Origin: Stercorarius parasiticus
Lineage: Eukaryota; Chordata; Aves; Charadriiformes; Stercorariidae
Direction of reading: 5' to 3'
Length of the DNA: 64,000 bases
Assembly: GCA_013396915.1 (NCBI GenBank)
Contig: VWZL01003416.1
Coordinates: 240,358-304,357 of the forward strand
Under the pieces are notes generated by a model that was given only the letters and a program-made list of their open reading frames with translations, was not told the origin of the DNA and searched no databases. Shown piece after piece: positions 23,401-38,400 of the stretch (its first letter is position 1; each line of letters starts with the position of its first letter). A program made the position numbers and the translations under genes.

Positions 23401-26400
23401 GGTTGTTCTGGAGGCCGTGTGTGATAACTCCGTCGCATTCAGGCTGATGATGACGGTGGAGCATCCTGTGTCTCTGCCCTTTTGAAGTCCGTGGCATTTT
23501 TAACTCCCGCAGGTTTCCACCAGCCGCCTGTATTGCAGCCGGGGGCATTCCACTTATGGGAACTAGCGAATCAAACTCTTCTCATGTCAGGCTCTAAGAT
23601 TAATTCAAAAGTGATTTTTCAGTTTGTTGGACTACTATACAAAGGATTTTGTGACCCAACTGAAAATAGCATCCTGTTTAGTGTGTTTATTTTGCTAGGT
23701 CAAGGGTCTTATAAGATAGAATGGTCTGTTAAAGGTCTTTTAATGGTTTCTAAATTTGCCTAGTCTGTTTTATTTTTTTTCTAAATATTTAAAAGATGCA
23801 GTGGGAAAATGTGAGAACGAACAGAAATATTATTGGTCTGCAGAATTAGGTGTTATCCCTAAATATAGTCTTTACATTTTCAAAAAACTCACTTTCAAAT
23901 TGTGATTGTAAGCTTTTAAAAACCACCTTTCCAAGATGGGGTTTTAACTTAGAAACCATTAGTGAAAAAGTTGAAAGGAATTCAGGAAGTGGTCCTATTG
24001 CACATATTTCTACATGTCTATATACTAATTCTAAACAAAAATAAAAACGTTAATCAGAAATTGATTTTTCCCAGTATTAGTTCTGTAAACAGTAACTGGT
24101 TTCCACTTAAGTGTCGAAGTTATGTTAATCAGAAATTTATATCCCCCCCCCCTCCCCCCCCAGTATCAGTTCTGTAAACAGTAATTGGTTTCCACTTAAT
24201 TGTGGAAGTTATCTTACCCACTGTGGCTGGAGGAGCTCAGAGTGTCCCATTCTGTGACAGGGATGTGAGAAAGGGCCTGAGCTGGAGCAGAGATGCTACG
24301 GCACAAGGTGTTCTCCCACCACCATCTCCTCCAGGTGGTCTTCCTTTCTCCCCTTCCTTCTCCCCTTCCCTGTGGACATTTCCGAGGCCTAATACCCCTT
24401 GAGGAAACGCTGCTGTGGGTCAGAGGGAGGCGAGAGCTGGGGCTGGGTTACACCTCCATGTGCCCAGAAGACCGGAACCGGTTGTTTGTGGGTGTCTGCC
24501 AAAGCTCAGGACCTTGGAATGATAGTAGTGATTTACAGGGAGTTTGGTGGTGGTGTCGTCAGCAGGAAAAGGCCAGCCACATCCAGCCACGTTAAGAGTC
24601 GTAGAATCATAGAATGGCCCAGGTTGGAAGGGACCTTTCAGATCACCGAGTCCAACCATCAACCTAACTCTGACAAAAACCATCACTAAACCATTTCTCT
24701 AAGCACTATGTCCACCCGTCTTTTAAATACCTCCAGGGATGGTGCCTCAACCACTTCCCTGGGCAGCCTGTTCCAATGCTTAATAACCCTTTCAGCGTAA
24801 AAATTTTTCCTAATATCCATCCTAAACCTCCCCTGGCGCAACTTGAGGCCGTTTCCTCTTGTCCCATCGCCTGTTCCTTGGGAGAAGGGACTGACCCCCC
24901 CCCGGCTACCCCCTCCTTTCAGGGAGCTGTAGAGAGCGAGAAGGTCTCCCCTCAGCCTCCTTTTCTCCAGGCTGAACACCCCCAGCTCCCTCAGCCGCTC
25001 CTCACAGGACTTGTGCTCCAGACCCCTCACCAGCTCCGTTGCCCTTCTCTGGACACGCTCCAGCACCTCCATGTCTTTTTTGTGGTGAGGGGCCCAAAAC
25101 TGGACACGTCACTCGAGGTGGGGCCTCACCAGTGCCTCACCCATCGAGTAAATCAATTCTTGCTTTCCCGGTATCCTCATTCATCTGGAAAGATGCCTGT
25201 GTCTTTTTTTTTTAAGGCTTAAGAGCTTCCTCAGAAACTCCAGCGTCAGAAGCGGCGGGGGGGAGTTGTGCGTATTTGTGTGGTCGGAAGGTGGGAGCAG
25301 CCACTCCGTGACCGTGCGGCAGATGGGAACAGCATCAGATGAGAGGGGAGGGAGTGACGCTTTTTTACCTTGTGCAAAAACCTGGCGAGGGGAAGACAAG
25401 TAAATGCAGATGTATGTTCGTGCACCTATCTAAAAAGCACACCTGTCGGCTTATGCTTCGGGAGCGTGGTGTTTGAGAGAGATTCGTTTTCAGCCACTGC
25501 TTGTTTTCAAGCGCGGTAGCTGCCATTTGGAAATGAGTTAAAGCCGCGATGCTTGAGGACAGGAGAGGCTTTGTTGTTACCGGGACTTGGAATAATACAA
25601 AATAAAACGCACCAAAAAAAAGTCTGTGTGCTCTAGAGCGTATTGCTGTAATCGATCTACAAAAAGGTAGTAGCAGTTTGTAATGTAGCCGTTCCTGTTT
25701 ATGTGCACGCGCTAACGGGTGACTTGCCAGAATCCAGTGAAAATTCAGGCAGCTTTCACTTTTTTTTTACTGGAAAGACCATTAAATATTAATGTAATGA
25801 CTTTTCGGTCTGAAGCAAACCAATACCGTAATAGGAAATAAAATCAATGCCTATATTAATTACACTTCTTAAGATACTAGAGAAGCTTTTTGTTCTTTTT
25901 ACGTCAAATGCTTGCATGCAGCAGTTGCAGAGGAGGATTCCACTAGAACTTTCTTCCTACCCGTCCACCGTTTAGGAAGAGGAGGATGAAATCAATGCCG
26001 TATCGTGTTTGTAAGGTGGTCAGGATGCGTTTCCTGAAACTAAAAGGAAGGTTAAAAGGAAAATTGGCAGCTCTGCGCCAGGCAATACTTTGTCCTTGTT
26101 AATGGCCAGGTCAATAGGCAAAGGTTTAACCACACGTTTACACTCGACTGTGTAAACGCGGTGCATTCCTACAGCGTGCAATTACTTTAGCTGCCAAATC
26201 AGTAGATAAGGCTCTATTATTTTGCAATTTGTTTATTAATCATTTAACTCTTTTTGTTCTTGAAATGGCAGAAAATGTGTTTTGGGGTTTTCTATTAATA
26301 GCGTTCTTTGGAGGGTTTATCCCCTATCCCTTAAACTCCACCTAATCTTTTTCTAATGGTAGAGCTGAAAACTTGCTGTTCAAAGCAATTTTTCATATGT

Positions 26401-29400
26401 TGTTTACGTGAACTTAAATCACTTCATGGATTTCAATCAAAACAAGTAGCTATGCCAACCAAAGACAGTTCTATGTGTCTTCAGTTTTCTCCGAAGCAGG
26501 CAGTCGTAGCGGGGGCGACCAGGTTCTGCTCTTCTCCCTTCTCCCCCTGCCGCCTTCCCCGGGGAGTTCTGCCTCCTTGGTGGCTGATAGTTTTGAGAAG
26601 CAGCAACGCTTCTTGTAGAGAGGCTTTTCCCATGAGAAAATACTAGGCTGCTATGCACAGGATTTCCAAAATAAATGGCATCTGTCCAGCTATCTAAACG
26701 GGGTTGATCTAGCTAAAAAAAAAAAAAAAAAAAAAATTAATTTTAAAATATTAGTTTGCCCATCCTGTTTTCTCTTATTTTCATTTTGATTTAACGAACT
26801 TTTGAAACCTTTCTGGCTCGTCTGTACCAATATTTCTATTTACACAGAATTTCCTACCTGAAATCGTGACAACTCTTTCGAAATGGCACCTTTCACGTTT
26901 TTGTTATGATGTCGCTGTTGATGTTACCACAGTGAAAGACAACTACTCTTCACTCCTTCCTACAAGCAGATTCTTCCTCTGCAAACCATTAAACTAAGGT
27001 GCAGACAGATAAGAGAGAGTGACAAAACAGAAGCTGAGAGTCACTATCTTAAGAAAGAAATAGAATTTGGAAGACTGGATCAGTCTTAAGAATATTTCCA
27101 AATTAAAATTAAGTAGGTGATCTTTTTTTTCTTCTTCTGGATGTCCTTAATGCGAGTCAAATGGCTCAAGAGCCTTTGTGCATCTTGTGAGAGTGACTTG
27201 AGTCCAACTTCTATTTGATCTAATAAGAAGTTCAGTGATGGTTAGTAATTCCACAGTTTGTGTAAGAGGTGTAGAAGGTTTGTGGGTTTAACCTTCTTCT
27301 GGGTTAGCTGTTCTGAGTAGAATTTCATCCTTAAGTAGTGCGCTTCGTGAGGTGTTCTTTGGTCTTCAGAGATACTTACCAACATGGAGGTGGGTTTCAC
27401 GGCAGCGACACCAATGCTTTCCCTTAATGATTTCGCCTGAATTAGTTCATGACCTTTGTTAGAAAACCGCAACACACTTCTGCATTTTCTTTATTCATAG
27501 TTACACGCTTCGTGTTTTCCAGGTTTCACTTGTGTCTGTGCTGCTGTCCCTTGTCATAGAATCATACAATTGTTAGGGTTAGAAGGGACCTTAAAGACCA
27601 TCTAGTTCCAACCCCCCTGCCCTGGGCAGGGACACCTCCCACTAGACCAGGTTGCTCCAAGCCCCGTCCAGCCTGGCCTTAAAAACCTCCAGGGGTGGGG
27701 CTTCCACCACCTCTCTGGGTCCATGCGCTGCCATCGCGTTCTGAGGTTGCTCAGCCAAATCTTCTCACCTCTGCCTTAACTGCCCTTCTTGATATCTTCA
27801 CTGCAATTCTTACAATATTAAGAGGATGATAATACTTATGTTTAGAGAGCTTTTCATTTGCCACAACACAGCACCGGTAGCTGGGAGCGGGCGCTGTTAG
27901 TGATGGAGCAGTCAGCTCCAGAAGGCTGTCTTGTTTCTTGAGAATTTTCTATACCGAGAACCTCATGAAACTGCTTTTAACACTTACCTTTTGTTGTTTG
28001 CTTTAGGATCAGGATCCAGGCTGTCAATGAAATTGGAGCTGGACCGTTTAGCCACTTTATTAAAGCAAAAACCAGACCGTTACCACCCTTACCTCCTCGG
28101 CTAGAGTGCGCTGCAGCAGGTCCTCAGAGCCTGAAGCTGAAATGGGGAGAGAGCAGTTCCAAGCTTCACGCCACCGATGACATGGTCTACATCTTGCAGA
28201 TAGAAGACAGAAATAAAAGGTAAGGGATATGAATCTTTTCCTTCTGTTGATGAAAATTAATTCTGGTTCGTCATAATGCAGTTGTGAATCACGGTAAGAA
28301 AAATGGTGTTTTCCTGATTGCTTCCCACCTACAAGTAAATACAAAATATTCTTTTAATAGGGATTCTCTGCCTGTAGTGTAACAGGGCAAATTATATCGC
28401 AACGCTGTTGAAGTTATTATAGAACAATCAAAATCAGTGCTCTGCTGTTGAAATTCTAGCAAAACCCTGGCCCCTTTGCCAATAAAAGTTAATACCAAGT
28501 TTCATGGTCACAGTGCTTTACCCTTTGGAATACACAAAATAAAGACGTTGCACCCAGTGTGCTGTGTGTGTTAGTAAAACAAATGGTTACAAAATCAGAG
28601 GTCTAGGGAAGGCAAAATTGAGCAGAACGAGGTTTTTTTGGGCAACGTGATGGTCAGGATTTTACAGCTGCAATCATTTGGAGCATTAGAAAATAGGAGC
28701 TTGGCATTAGCTTCGTAGCTACACGATAATTATGAAATAGGAATGCAGAAGAGCTCATCCACCATGTTTCACTTCCCTGAAGTTTTCTCCAAAGCCATGA
28801 GAGCTTTTGGTGTGCAAGAAACACAAAAATGAACATTAAACAGTTAGGGCTCAGCAAAAAGTATTTTCCCATGCAAACTTCCTATGGGAAGGTTTGATAA
28901 TGTAGCTCCAGAGTTGTGATGAGATACATTCAATTAAAGAAGGGAAGGAAGGAAGGAAAGACAATACGTGAGCATTGCCTAACAGTCTAAGCTCTTCGGT
29001 GAATAAAATCTCATAGATGGCTCATAATTTAGTAAGAAACACTCTTAACTAGTTTAATTAGGTAAAATAACTGACGTATCAAGTAGATAATCCATAGAGA
29101 CCTTCAGCACAGATGATAATTTTCTGTAAATTAGCGTGATTCCATTAATTTAAATAGAGCTGTACGGAGTTTGTGCCAGCTGAAGATCTGGCCCCAAAAG
29201 CTTTAATTGTACGTAATAAAACCCCCGTGAATAATGCCTAAATACCTCCCAGCATCTCAACTGTACCGATGCAGAGAAGGTACACGCTCCCCTGTATCCA
29301 TACTGAGAGGTGTCCGGTGAATATCAATGCCCATTCGAAAGTCTGGCTGATGAAAACAGTTTCTTCGGAGCGCGGTGCTGCTTGGCAGGAGCCCATCACC

Positions 29401-32400
29401 TGCAGCAGCGTGTGATCAAGCCCGCTCTAAAGAAACATCCAGCAGCCTGCTTTTGTTTGCTTTCATGTAGCACGGCAGGAAGGATTGGGGAAGAGCTGTA
29501 AATTGTTTTAAACCTGTTGTTATGTTGGAGGGAATAATAAGTTTCCTTGTAAGAATAAAATACGTTACGTTACCTGGCAGCAGAGAAGGAGAGCTTTTTC
29601 CCCTTTGCTTTTGCATAAGGCTTTAGCATCATCCTTTGCTTTTTCACCAACTGTTCCCACTGCACATGGTCTCTTAAGAGCTGTTAATTAGGAGGAATTT
29701 GAACTTGTTAGTCTGCTGGGTCTTCCTGGCTTTAGATTTGCGTTATAGTCCACGTGAGCTCCCAGAGATGCAGAGAAACAGAGAAAACCTACGTTGCGAT
29801 GATTGTCTCTGCTTGAATGAGCCTTTGCGTGAAGTGGCTTCTCTTGGTGGCAGCCTCTTGAGGTGGTTGGGTTTGTAGCAACTAGTTCAGGTGATACCTG
29901 AAATGAGCCGTAGCCCTGAGCCCTCCGGCGGGTGAGGTGGGTACCGGCGTGGGCAGAGCGGAGGGGTGGGACGGGCGCTCTGCGGTGTGTGCTCTGTCTG
30001 TGAGAGCAGTTGGAGCTGGCAGGGCTTGACGATGAGATCTGTTTGTTTGCTCCCCGTCTGACAGTCCCTTTTTGCTCCCCGTTGCGTGCGTCGATCGCAG
30101 TGAGAGATGCTCCTGACAGGATGCAGCGGGGAAGTTTTGTACGTTCAGTATGCTGTCATCCCTAATGAGCAGGGAATGACAGCCCCCACCTGAATTGGTA
30201 GAAACAGCAGTTAGTTGCAGAGGTAGGAGACCTCTCTGAGATCATTCCCATAAAATAAACCCCATCGTGACCGAAGGGCTCCTCCGTCGTGTGTGTGCCT
30301 TGTGAAAAATACTGGAATACCGTTTGTTGAGCATCACCAGCCTCTTTAATTGTGCAGTGCGGGAGCAGACTCTCTTGTAGGTAAACTGTGGTCATCTGAT
30401 GGAATAATTAAGTGCTAATCCCTGGTGAAAAAATGACACTGAATAAATGACCTAGAAGGACGTTTCAGAGTCTCTTATGGTTTGAAAGGGTTGTAGGAAG
30501 GTTCCATGGTGTCTCCTCTCTTTAGAGAAGAGATAGCACCCGACTGGGGTGAAGAAGCTGTGGCGCAAACATGGATAACTGAGAACTGACCTCTGCCATA
30601 TCCTCAGTCTTTCAGCAGATATTCTTATTGTCTTCTCTGAGACATCTGGAATTACTTTTAACAGCTTTATATTGAAATGCCTCAACTCGGTATTACAATT
30701 TTCCCTTCTTCAGTGAATCTGAGCAGGCCCTTGGTTATTGAAACGTTGCTTACTGATGGGGTTTGAAATAGGATTTAGCTTTAAAACGCCGTTGAAGCAT
30801 TCTCACAAACAGAACTGCAAAGCTGAGCAAATTCTTTTAAAAGAGGCAATTGTTAGTAAGTTGAATTCTGCCCCTGATAGCTTTAATGGCCTTTCTGTAA
30901 AGATTCCGCTCCGGTTTTATGCAGTGATGGTCAGCCAGTGCTCTTGAATGTGTCCTGGTCATTAAGAATTGTTTTTAACTTTTCCATGCAGTAATGAGGT
31001 ATCACAGGCCAGTTGTTGGAGACTAAATGTTTCATTGATTGCAAGAGCTGTGAAGCAAAATACTTGGAAATCTCCTGACGCTGATTAATGTAAGGGATTG
31101 AAAAGGTGTGCACACATCAGAAATGTACCTGCTTTAGCTCTCATTTGCTCTCCAGTGTGTGACATTTAGGAAGATCAAATTAGCATCTCTTGTCCTTTCA
31201 ATTATGTGTAGCATTAAGTGGAAATGAAGAAGAATCTGTTTCTAGAAAGCACGGTACATGGGAACGTTAGTTGAGGGTAGTTGACCTTTATGTAAAGAGG
31301 ACTATAAAATTTCTTTCGTTTTTAAATAAACTATCAGTTGTGACTTCGTTTCCTAACTCTAGTGATGTCAAGAAAATCATCCAGAACACTGTGGATTTTT
31401 CCTCTCCAAGTGAAACAAATGAACCTAACTATAGTAATGCTTTTGATTTTTTTTTTTCCCCCTGTGCTGGTAATTAGTCTTTAGTTGTTCCTACAACTAA
31501 TTATACCTCTTAGTGTCTTAAAATGCTTACAATATCCCATCTGAAAAAGAGAATTAGCAAGTACGTTATTAGTGGCTCATTTATCAGTTGCTTGTGTTTC
31601 TTTTAGATGAATATATGTTGCAGCTGAGATGAATTCTGTGATTTTTGTGTGTATACACAATCCAAATTTAAAAATATATATTTTAAGGGAGAGCCATTGG
31701 TAAGGTTGGCTAAGAAGCAACTTAAAGATATTCTTTAAAAATACCGACGAAGGATCATTGACAATTCTTAGTAAGACTGCTTTTGTGAGTGAGTTGTCAG
31801 AGGTGGTGTTTACTGGCATTCTGAACTGAAATTTCTTTTGTTATGGTTATTTACTGAATAAATGAGATATGACCTCACATGACTGGGTAAACAATAGTAG
31901 TATTTCCTTTTCATAGCATATGAAAGATTATTTATGTGGGTATAAAATCGTTTTAAAATACTTTGCTGAACTAGACATGCTTGCTGTTTAAGGAGATATT
32001 ATTCTGTAATATAAATGAAAAATTGCTCACAAAATAGAACCTGCCTAATGACTATAAATATTAATTGGGTGCAGTTATTGTGTACACACTGTTTTTCTGG
32101 GGAGGATATGAATGTCCCAAAGGCCGTAGACATACATCGATGGAGTCCTGGAAACTTCTGACGACTCCAAGGAAGGAATAATGACATTTGTAACCAAATG
32201 ACCATAATCCCTTGAACTGATTTCTTCTACTTGGAGAATTTTACGTTAACTTGAGTATTTATTTCAGGAGGCATCACCTCTCGCATTCCTCATCCCAGGA
32301 GTGCCTGTTATCCTGGTGCAGGCAGCAGAGGACCTCTGAGCTGTAGGCTCTCAGGTGCCTTCCCGTGGTTCAGGTCGTCTTCCCTGGCTCCTGTTCGGTA

Positions 32401-35400
32401 GGTTGTGAGCAGAGCCTTTAGAGCCTGAGTATAAGAAGGGAAAGCATGCAACGTTTTCCAATTTTCCAAGGGAGATGTATCATCTCATTCATTTCAGTGC
32501 CTGCTAACCCAGATGTTAGTGATGCTGCTGGCAGTACTGTCATTTCAGTCGCACGGTGAGCTATGTCTCCGTTTATAGAAAGCCTCTAAGAAAGAGAGAA
32601 AAGTACCATATTATAAAAATCTATGCCAATATTTTCCAAGGTGAGAGGAATCAAAAAGCACTTGTCAGGAGGTCATTTCCAAGATAAATTAAAACGTGCT
32701 TTGAACAGTAAAATCAGTGCAGAGATGCAAATGGGCTCATTTTTTTCTGCAGAAAGGTTCAGTTTTATGAAGCTCCCAGTGCTTCCAGTGATTCTCCCAC
32801 CCTTGTGGTGCTGGAAACCCTTTCTCCCCAGGCATCCTGAAGTTATATATAGCAGAAGAAACTGGTTTCCTTTCCTTCCAGCACAGTTTCTGTGACCTCG
32901 TTACTCCTTGGAGAAGTACAACAAACGGCAGGGAAGGCACAAATGAAATGGAGACGATCTGTCCCGGTGTCCAGGGCCACCTCCCTGCCCGTGGAAGTGG
33001 AATATCGCATCTGATGTTTGGTCTGAGCAGCCGTCTTTGCAGAGAGACGGTGCCAAGTGCAGTCTCTGTGTGATAGGAAGTGGTCGTATGTATGAGCCTC
33101 GACACGTGCGTTTGCATTAACGTGAAGAGAGGGAGAACAGAAACACAGAGAGAGAAATTGCTAACCACGCTGCCTCTGCCTGATGGCCACCGTAATCATT
33201 ATCTGGCTACTGCAAGTTTCCAGCAGTCTAATTAAAAAACTGTTTACGCTCATGATTTGATCAAGACAATTTACACCCTCTTCAGCAATTACTAATATGT
33301 ATCAGGCCTACTGGCTTGTGAAATTCTATTAAAATGTAAAATTATCTACATTAACATATCCTTGCGAAAACCTGCAGGAAAAATCATTTTCCTGTTGGGT
33401 AAAACAATGATGGAAGGAAATTAAGAATTAGCGCCAGGACATATGGTGTGCTACAGTTGACTCTGCAAGCTTGGCTAAATAAAGTTAACATTCAGAAAAG
33501 CCTTTCAGGTAGGCTGTTTTCACTTCATATTGCTGCATTGTGTAGAGGAGTATTGCTATTAACAGTAAGAATATACTGTATTAGATATATTCTATTACGA
33601 GCATTCTGATCAGGTACTTGGGGCTCTGCAGTGAGTGCTGTGCGAATGAAAGAGGAAGAACGGTTCCAAGTGTAAAAAGCTTAACTTGATCATGCATTTC
33701 TGCTTTTTTCCTAGAAACCGGAGTGAAACGACATTTTTAGTAGATATGAGTGAACTCCGTGTGCGTCATCTTCCGAGAAATAGTGAGGCGTGAGAAAACC
33801 ATGGTAAATGTTTGAGTTTAGATGTTTCGGACGTTAGGAATCTAGTGAGATGCAGAATTAGGTGCTTTTCCATAAGTACGTTCAAAGAATCGCTGGTTTG
33901 GTGGGAAATCCAGTAGAAATTAAACGAAACTACATAGAAACACGGTGGAGCAATTTGCCCTTACGTTTTGATCGGTGTACGTCTGCAGGTACTTCAGACT
34001 TCACGAGTGTAAGTGAATATTCCAGACAGTAGATCATAAATAAGAGCAGCATCCAGACCGAAGACTGTCACTGTAATGACAGCTATTTTCTGTACATCCG
34101 TAACGACCTCATAAGAAAAAATAATGCCTTAATCAGAGTCATGACTGCTTAATATCTAAAGTGCTAAATGGGTTTCAGCTTGGAGCAACAGGAACACGTT
34201 GGCTGGTTTTCCAAGAGCACAACTTTAGGTTCCAGCTTCAGTTTGCTGAAGTTGGTAAACTGGAGACTGGGCTTTGCTTCTGTAGTGAGCTTTACCAAAC
34301 CAGAGTCCTGGGACTGTCAGGTCAGTAAATAGATCTGAGCATGATGTGCTGAGTGAGATTCATTTCCAGGTTCATAGACACTGTTAGTTGCTACCATATT
34401 GGGAAACTGGATTGCAATGGTGCACAAAGATGATAAAAATGCATGACTAAGAGCGTTTTTGGGGTGGTTTTCTTTGGTTTTAGCTTTGTTGGCCTGCTCT
34501 TACTTATACCTACTGATAATTATTAATACTATTGTAAGCCATGGTATTGGTATCTGCCTAGTAATCTAGTTCTTCGTGCTTGTATACTTTTGACAGGCCA
34601 CTGGATGCTCTCCTTAATTTCTCCCAGATCTTTCATTCAGATGCTGTTAACTCACACTCGGTTGTGCTCAGTATTGTTCTTCCTATCTCTTCCTTGGCCT
34701 CTGACGTGGCTGTGCGCAGGAATCATCTGTCAGGCTCTTTGTTGGTCTGTCTTCCATTCCTCCTGGATGTGCCCAGAAGCTCCTTCCAAAAAACATCATT
34801 TTTCTTGCTATGGGGGAGCTTCTGTAGGTTAAGGCATGTCCATTTTCAGTTATTGCAGACATCTGACAAGTGACTATCTGTGGTAAATATGGAGTAGGTG
34901 CTCAAATTCAGCAGCAGGTGAAAGATTATCTAGGAGAAGCAAGCTAAAAATCGATTTTTGGCTGCAAGTGGTCTTTGTCTGGCCTGTGGATTTGCTAGGT
35001 AATTAAGTGAAGAAAACAAAACTTCCCATCTGACCGTTATCACTTCTCTTCCAGCCTTTTTCTGCTCTCCACTTAGTTTTGCTTTTCTAAGGGTAAGGAA
35101 GGAAAAGTTGCCCCGTTCAGTGGGTCCTGTTATTATTCTTATGCCTATAAACCTAAATTATATTGACAGTGCATTGCAGAGCTTACTTTCTAAACATATC
35201 ATGAACAAGCAGACATTATAAGCTTTCCAAAGGTATCTTCTAGAAAACAGATCTTTGAATAAGAGGGGCCAAAGCATCCCGTCTGTTTGTTCCATGCCTC
35301 CCGTTAGGGCTGGAAGTAAGGTTTTGGGGGAGCACAAAACTCTTCTGGGAACTCCTGTCCCGGTGTTGCCCTTCCTTTAGCACCCACCTGCAAAAGACGA

Positions 35401-38400
35401 TGCCGAAGAGTGGCTTGGAAAGGTGGCCCAAAGCTGGTTTTCACCCAGAAGAGGTTGGGTCAGCCTGGTACTGGTCATGGGAGCCCTGATGGATGTGGGG
35501 TGAGGGATGCTGCAAACGTCCAGCTTTTCTCTTCGAGCTGAAGGTTTTGAAATAGAGCAGAAACGGAAAAAAAATTGCGTGTTGACCTGTTTCCTGTATC
35601 TCTGCCAGTTTAACAGAATAAAAGTCCACTCTGTACTCAAGATGTGGATCAGAGAGAGATCTCAAGGTGCTGATGGCTGGGGAAGGATAAGTTAGTGCAT
35701 TGTGAGATGTATTAGTTCATCATGTTTTCTACTTAGCTCCTGGCTTCAGGGCTCCTCTGCAGCCTCCCTTGAAAAAAAACTAAATGACTCTGTTTTGACC
35801 CTCACCAAAAGCTGTTCTCATCGTTCCCCATTTACTGAGTTCATTGCAGTCTACTTCTGGCATCTCGGTGTAGTAGAGATGAATGATGCTTTTTCTCGCA
35901 TCAGCAGGAGCAAGCTTCAACGTAAAGCCAAGAGGTGTTAAACCTTCCCCTCTGCTTTGGCCGGGAGCGATTGGGATGGGGGCAGATTCCAACATGGAAA
36001 GCGTGGAGAAGGGAGCGCTGGTCTTGCTGGTGGCGTTGGAGATAGGGACGTCCTGGAACACTGTGGTCTCCGGGGAGCGGAGCCCAGTTGGTGAAACGAA
36101 GTGCAGGTGCGGTAACGCCAGAGAAGCTGAGGGGCTGGGCAGCTTTTTTTTCTGCTCAAGCGCTTCCAAAAAATGGATGTTTTCCATCTCGGGGGATGGA
36201 TTAGATGTTTTTGTTTTGAAGCTTTGCTTTCCTGGGTGCCACCTTGTAATGTAAGGAGCCGCTGGTGGGGAGGAAAATCACATAAATCAGTGAGTGTTTG
36301 ATAATGTTCTTTAAACAAAATANAACAGGGATGTCGCGGTAATAATATTAAGAGCTGTTGATTTGTGAAATTCATGTACTTTAGTTTCTGATTATGCAGT
36401 TGCCCGTGTACAGTGAAAGGAAGCCTCAGGTCGTCGGGTCAGACCAGCGCTGTATTAATGATTTCTCTCCAGCCAAAATTGCGGCAGATCACCACGTTTT
36501 TCTGGGAGGCAGTAACAGATTCATTCGGATGGCTATTTTAGCCTTTGTACTTGGCTGAAGATTGCTGTCTTATTTAGTGCTGCACGGTAGATTTTCTTTC
36601 AAATTAAATTGTTGTGAGGACGAACCGGTTTCTAAAATATAAACAAAACCCAAGAGTTTGAAAGGGAACCTGCTGATTAAAATGTGCTGAGAACTAATGA
36701 GCGGAGACAGAGTGAGTACATTCATATTCTTCTGCTTGACTGGAAGTGACTGAAGTGGAGGAAACAAAATACCTGCAACACGTAAAACATTTCCAAGAAG
36801 ATCTTCACTGAGAATAAAAAGGTATTGATGAAAAACTAACAGCAGTGGTGTCTCCCAAACAATCGTTCTAGGACATTGTGTTCTCTCTCCTCCGCTGAGT
36901 GTAGGTAAATGAATAATCCGTGACCGACATGAGAATGTCTGGGAAGGGGAGAGCTGGGATCGCTCAAGTGAGATGAGGGGGAAGGAGCCTCTGGGGGCTG
37001 TCTCCATCCCTGGAGAAAGTTGCTTTCTTTTCAGTTTCTGCTGTTTCTTTACTGGAGAGGAGAGGCAACACTGCAGCATGTGGCATTTGAATAATACAGA
37101 TTTACTTGGGGATGGTGCAAACTTTTTAAAAAAAAAAAAAAAAAGCAACTATATTGAGAATGCCATTAACGCACAGAGGCGGTCTTTTTCTTTTTTCAAA
37201 GACAGGGTACCAGTTGAAGGTATGCAGCCTGCAGTCTTTAAATTCAACTGGGCAGAGCTCTTAAAATTGAAAATTTCTTGGTGCTTATTAGCACGCTTTA
37301 GGGATCTGCGTGAAAGCAGGTAGGGGTTGGAGAATGAAGGCACCTTGGCTGAGACGCACTCTGAGCATGTTTTGTGTTTCGGTTTTGTCTGTCTTGGAAG
37401 GGGGAGAGTGATGGAGAAATAGGAAACCGAAGTGAAAACACATATTTCTGTAAGTGTGTTCCTCTATAGGAACAGGAGCATTTGGGGCTTGTTTAAACCA
37501 CTTGAGTCCCCGTACTATCCCCACAGTTTTACCGGTACAGCTGTCCTACTGTAACACTGGACCAGCTAGGGAACTAATGCAGTAAAAGACTACCAATTTA
37601 CGGAGGTTTTTAACCTCTATCAGTTCTCAAATCCAGTTCACCCTTTAGCCCTGTAAGTATTGGTACTGAAGGAGCATCACGGGGACGGGGACAGCCAGCC
37701 CAGGGAGGCTGGGGCAGTCGTAGCAGCCACGCTTCCTAAGGGACCTTCACCACAAACATCAGCGCATTAGTATTTGGGCATGATTTCACTAAAGTTTAAA
37801 CTAAGGGTTTCAACATTGCGGCTAAAAGCATATCCATTTTGATTGAAGGGATAAGAAATGGCAGTATTTTGGTCACGTCCAACCACGTGCCCGTCCCTCA
37901 GCTCCAGCCCCGCCATGCGGGGAGGAGAGATGGAGGAGGCTCTCTGGAGCCATGTCCCTGCTCTACAAGCCTCTGCTCTACAAGCCTCCCAGCTCCCATG
38001 GCCTGATGTGCAAGTTGTGTCGCTGCCCTGTGGAGTCTGGGACTTGTGTCTTCTCACATTCCATTTTTGAATGACGTAAAGCTCTGTTAGATAAATGGGA
38101 TGTAGAAAAAAAATCCACCCCCCCCAACGTAGTTGATCTATCACCCTGAAAAGCCAGAAAGACTTTTGATGGCTGTGTCTTGTTAATGACCGTGTTTATG
38201 ACATCCCACAACATCCGAGAAGGAAAACTCATTGTCCATGTTCAGACGGAGAACTGAGTAGAGGCTGGAAGAAGGTGAAAGGGAGATGGAGAACATGGGA
38301 GCTTTTCTATACGCGGATTAAGTCAACTTTAACAGGCATAAGAGATGAAGTCCTTGCAAACAGGCTCAAAACTTGCTTGTTCTTAAGAAAATGTATAGAA

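Larger units (their letters stand above)
19388..28006 (+). other. Intron between E10 and E11 (8.6 kb)
   Basis: It contains a TA microsatellite, a tandem duplication at 24049-24212, CR1 copies at 24603-25146 and 27554-27720, and a poly-A run at 26715-26736. The stretch 20450-24000 shows no recognised repeat or gene. Confidence 0.75.

Noticed and set aside
24776..25222. 148-codon plus-strand frame
   Set aside because: Antisense shadow of the CR1 ORF2 remnant at 24686-25072.
35780..37148. Several 120-190 codon frames on both strands in the large intron
   Set aside because: No similarity to a known domain, no conserved splice-site arrangement, and strong overlap between strands. They look like chance frames.
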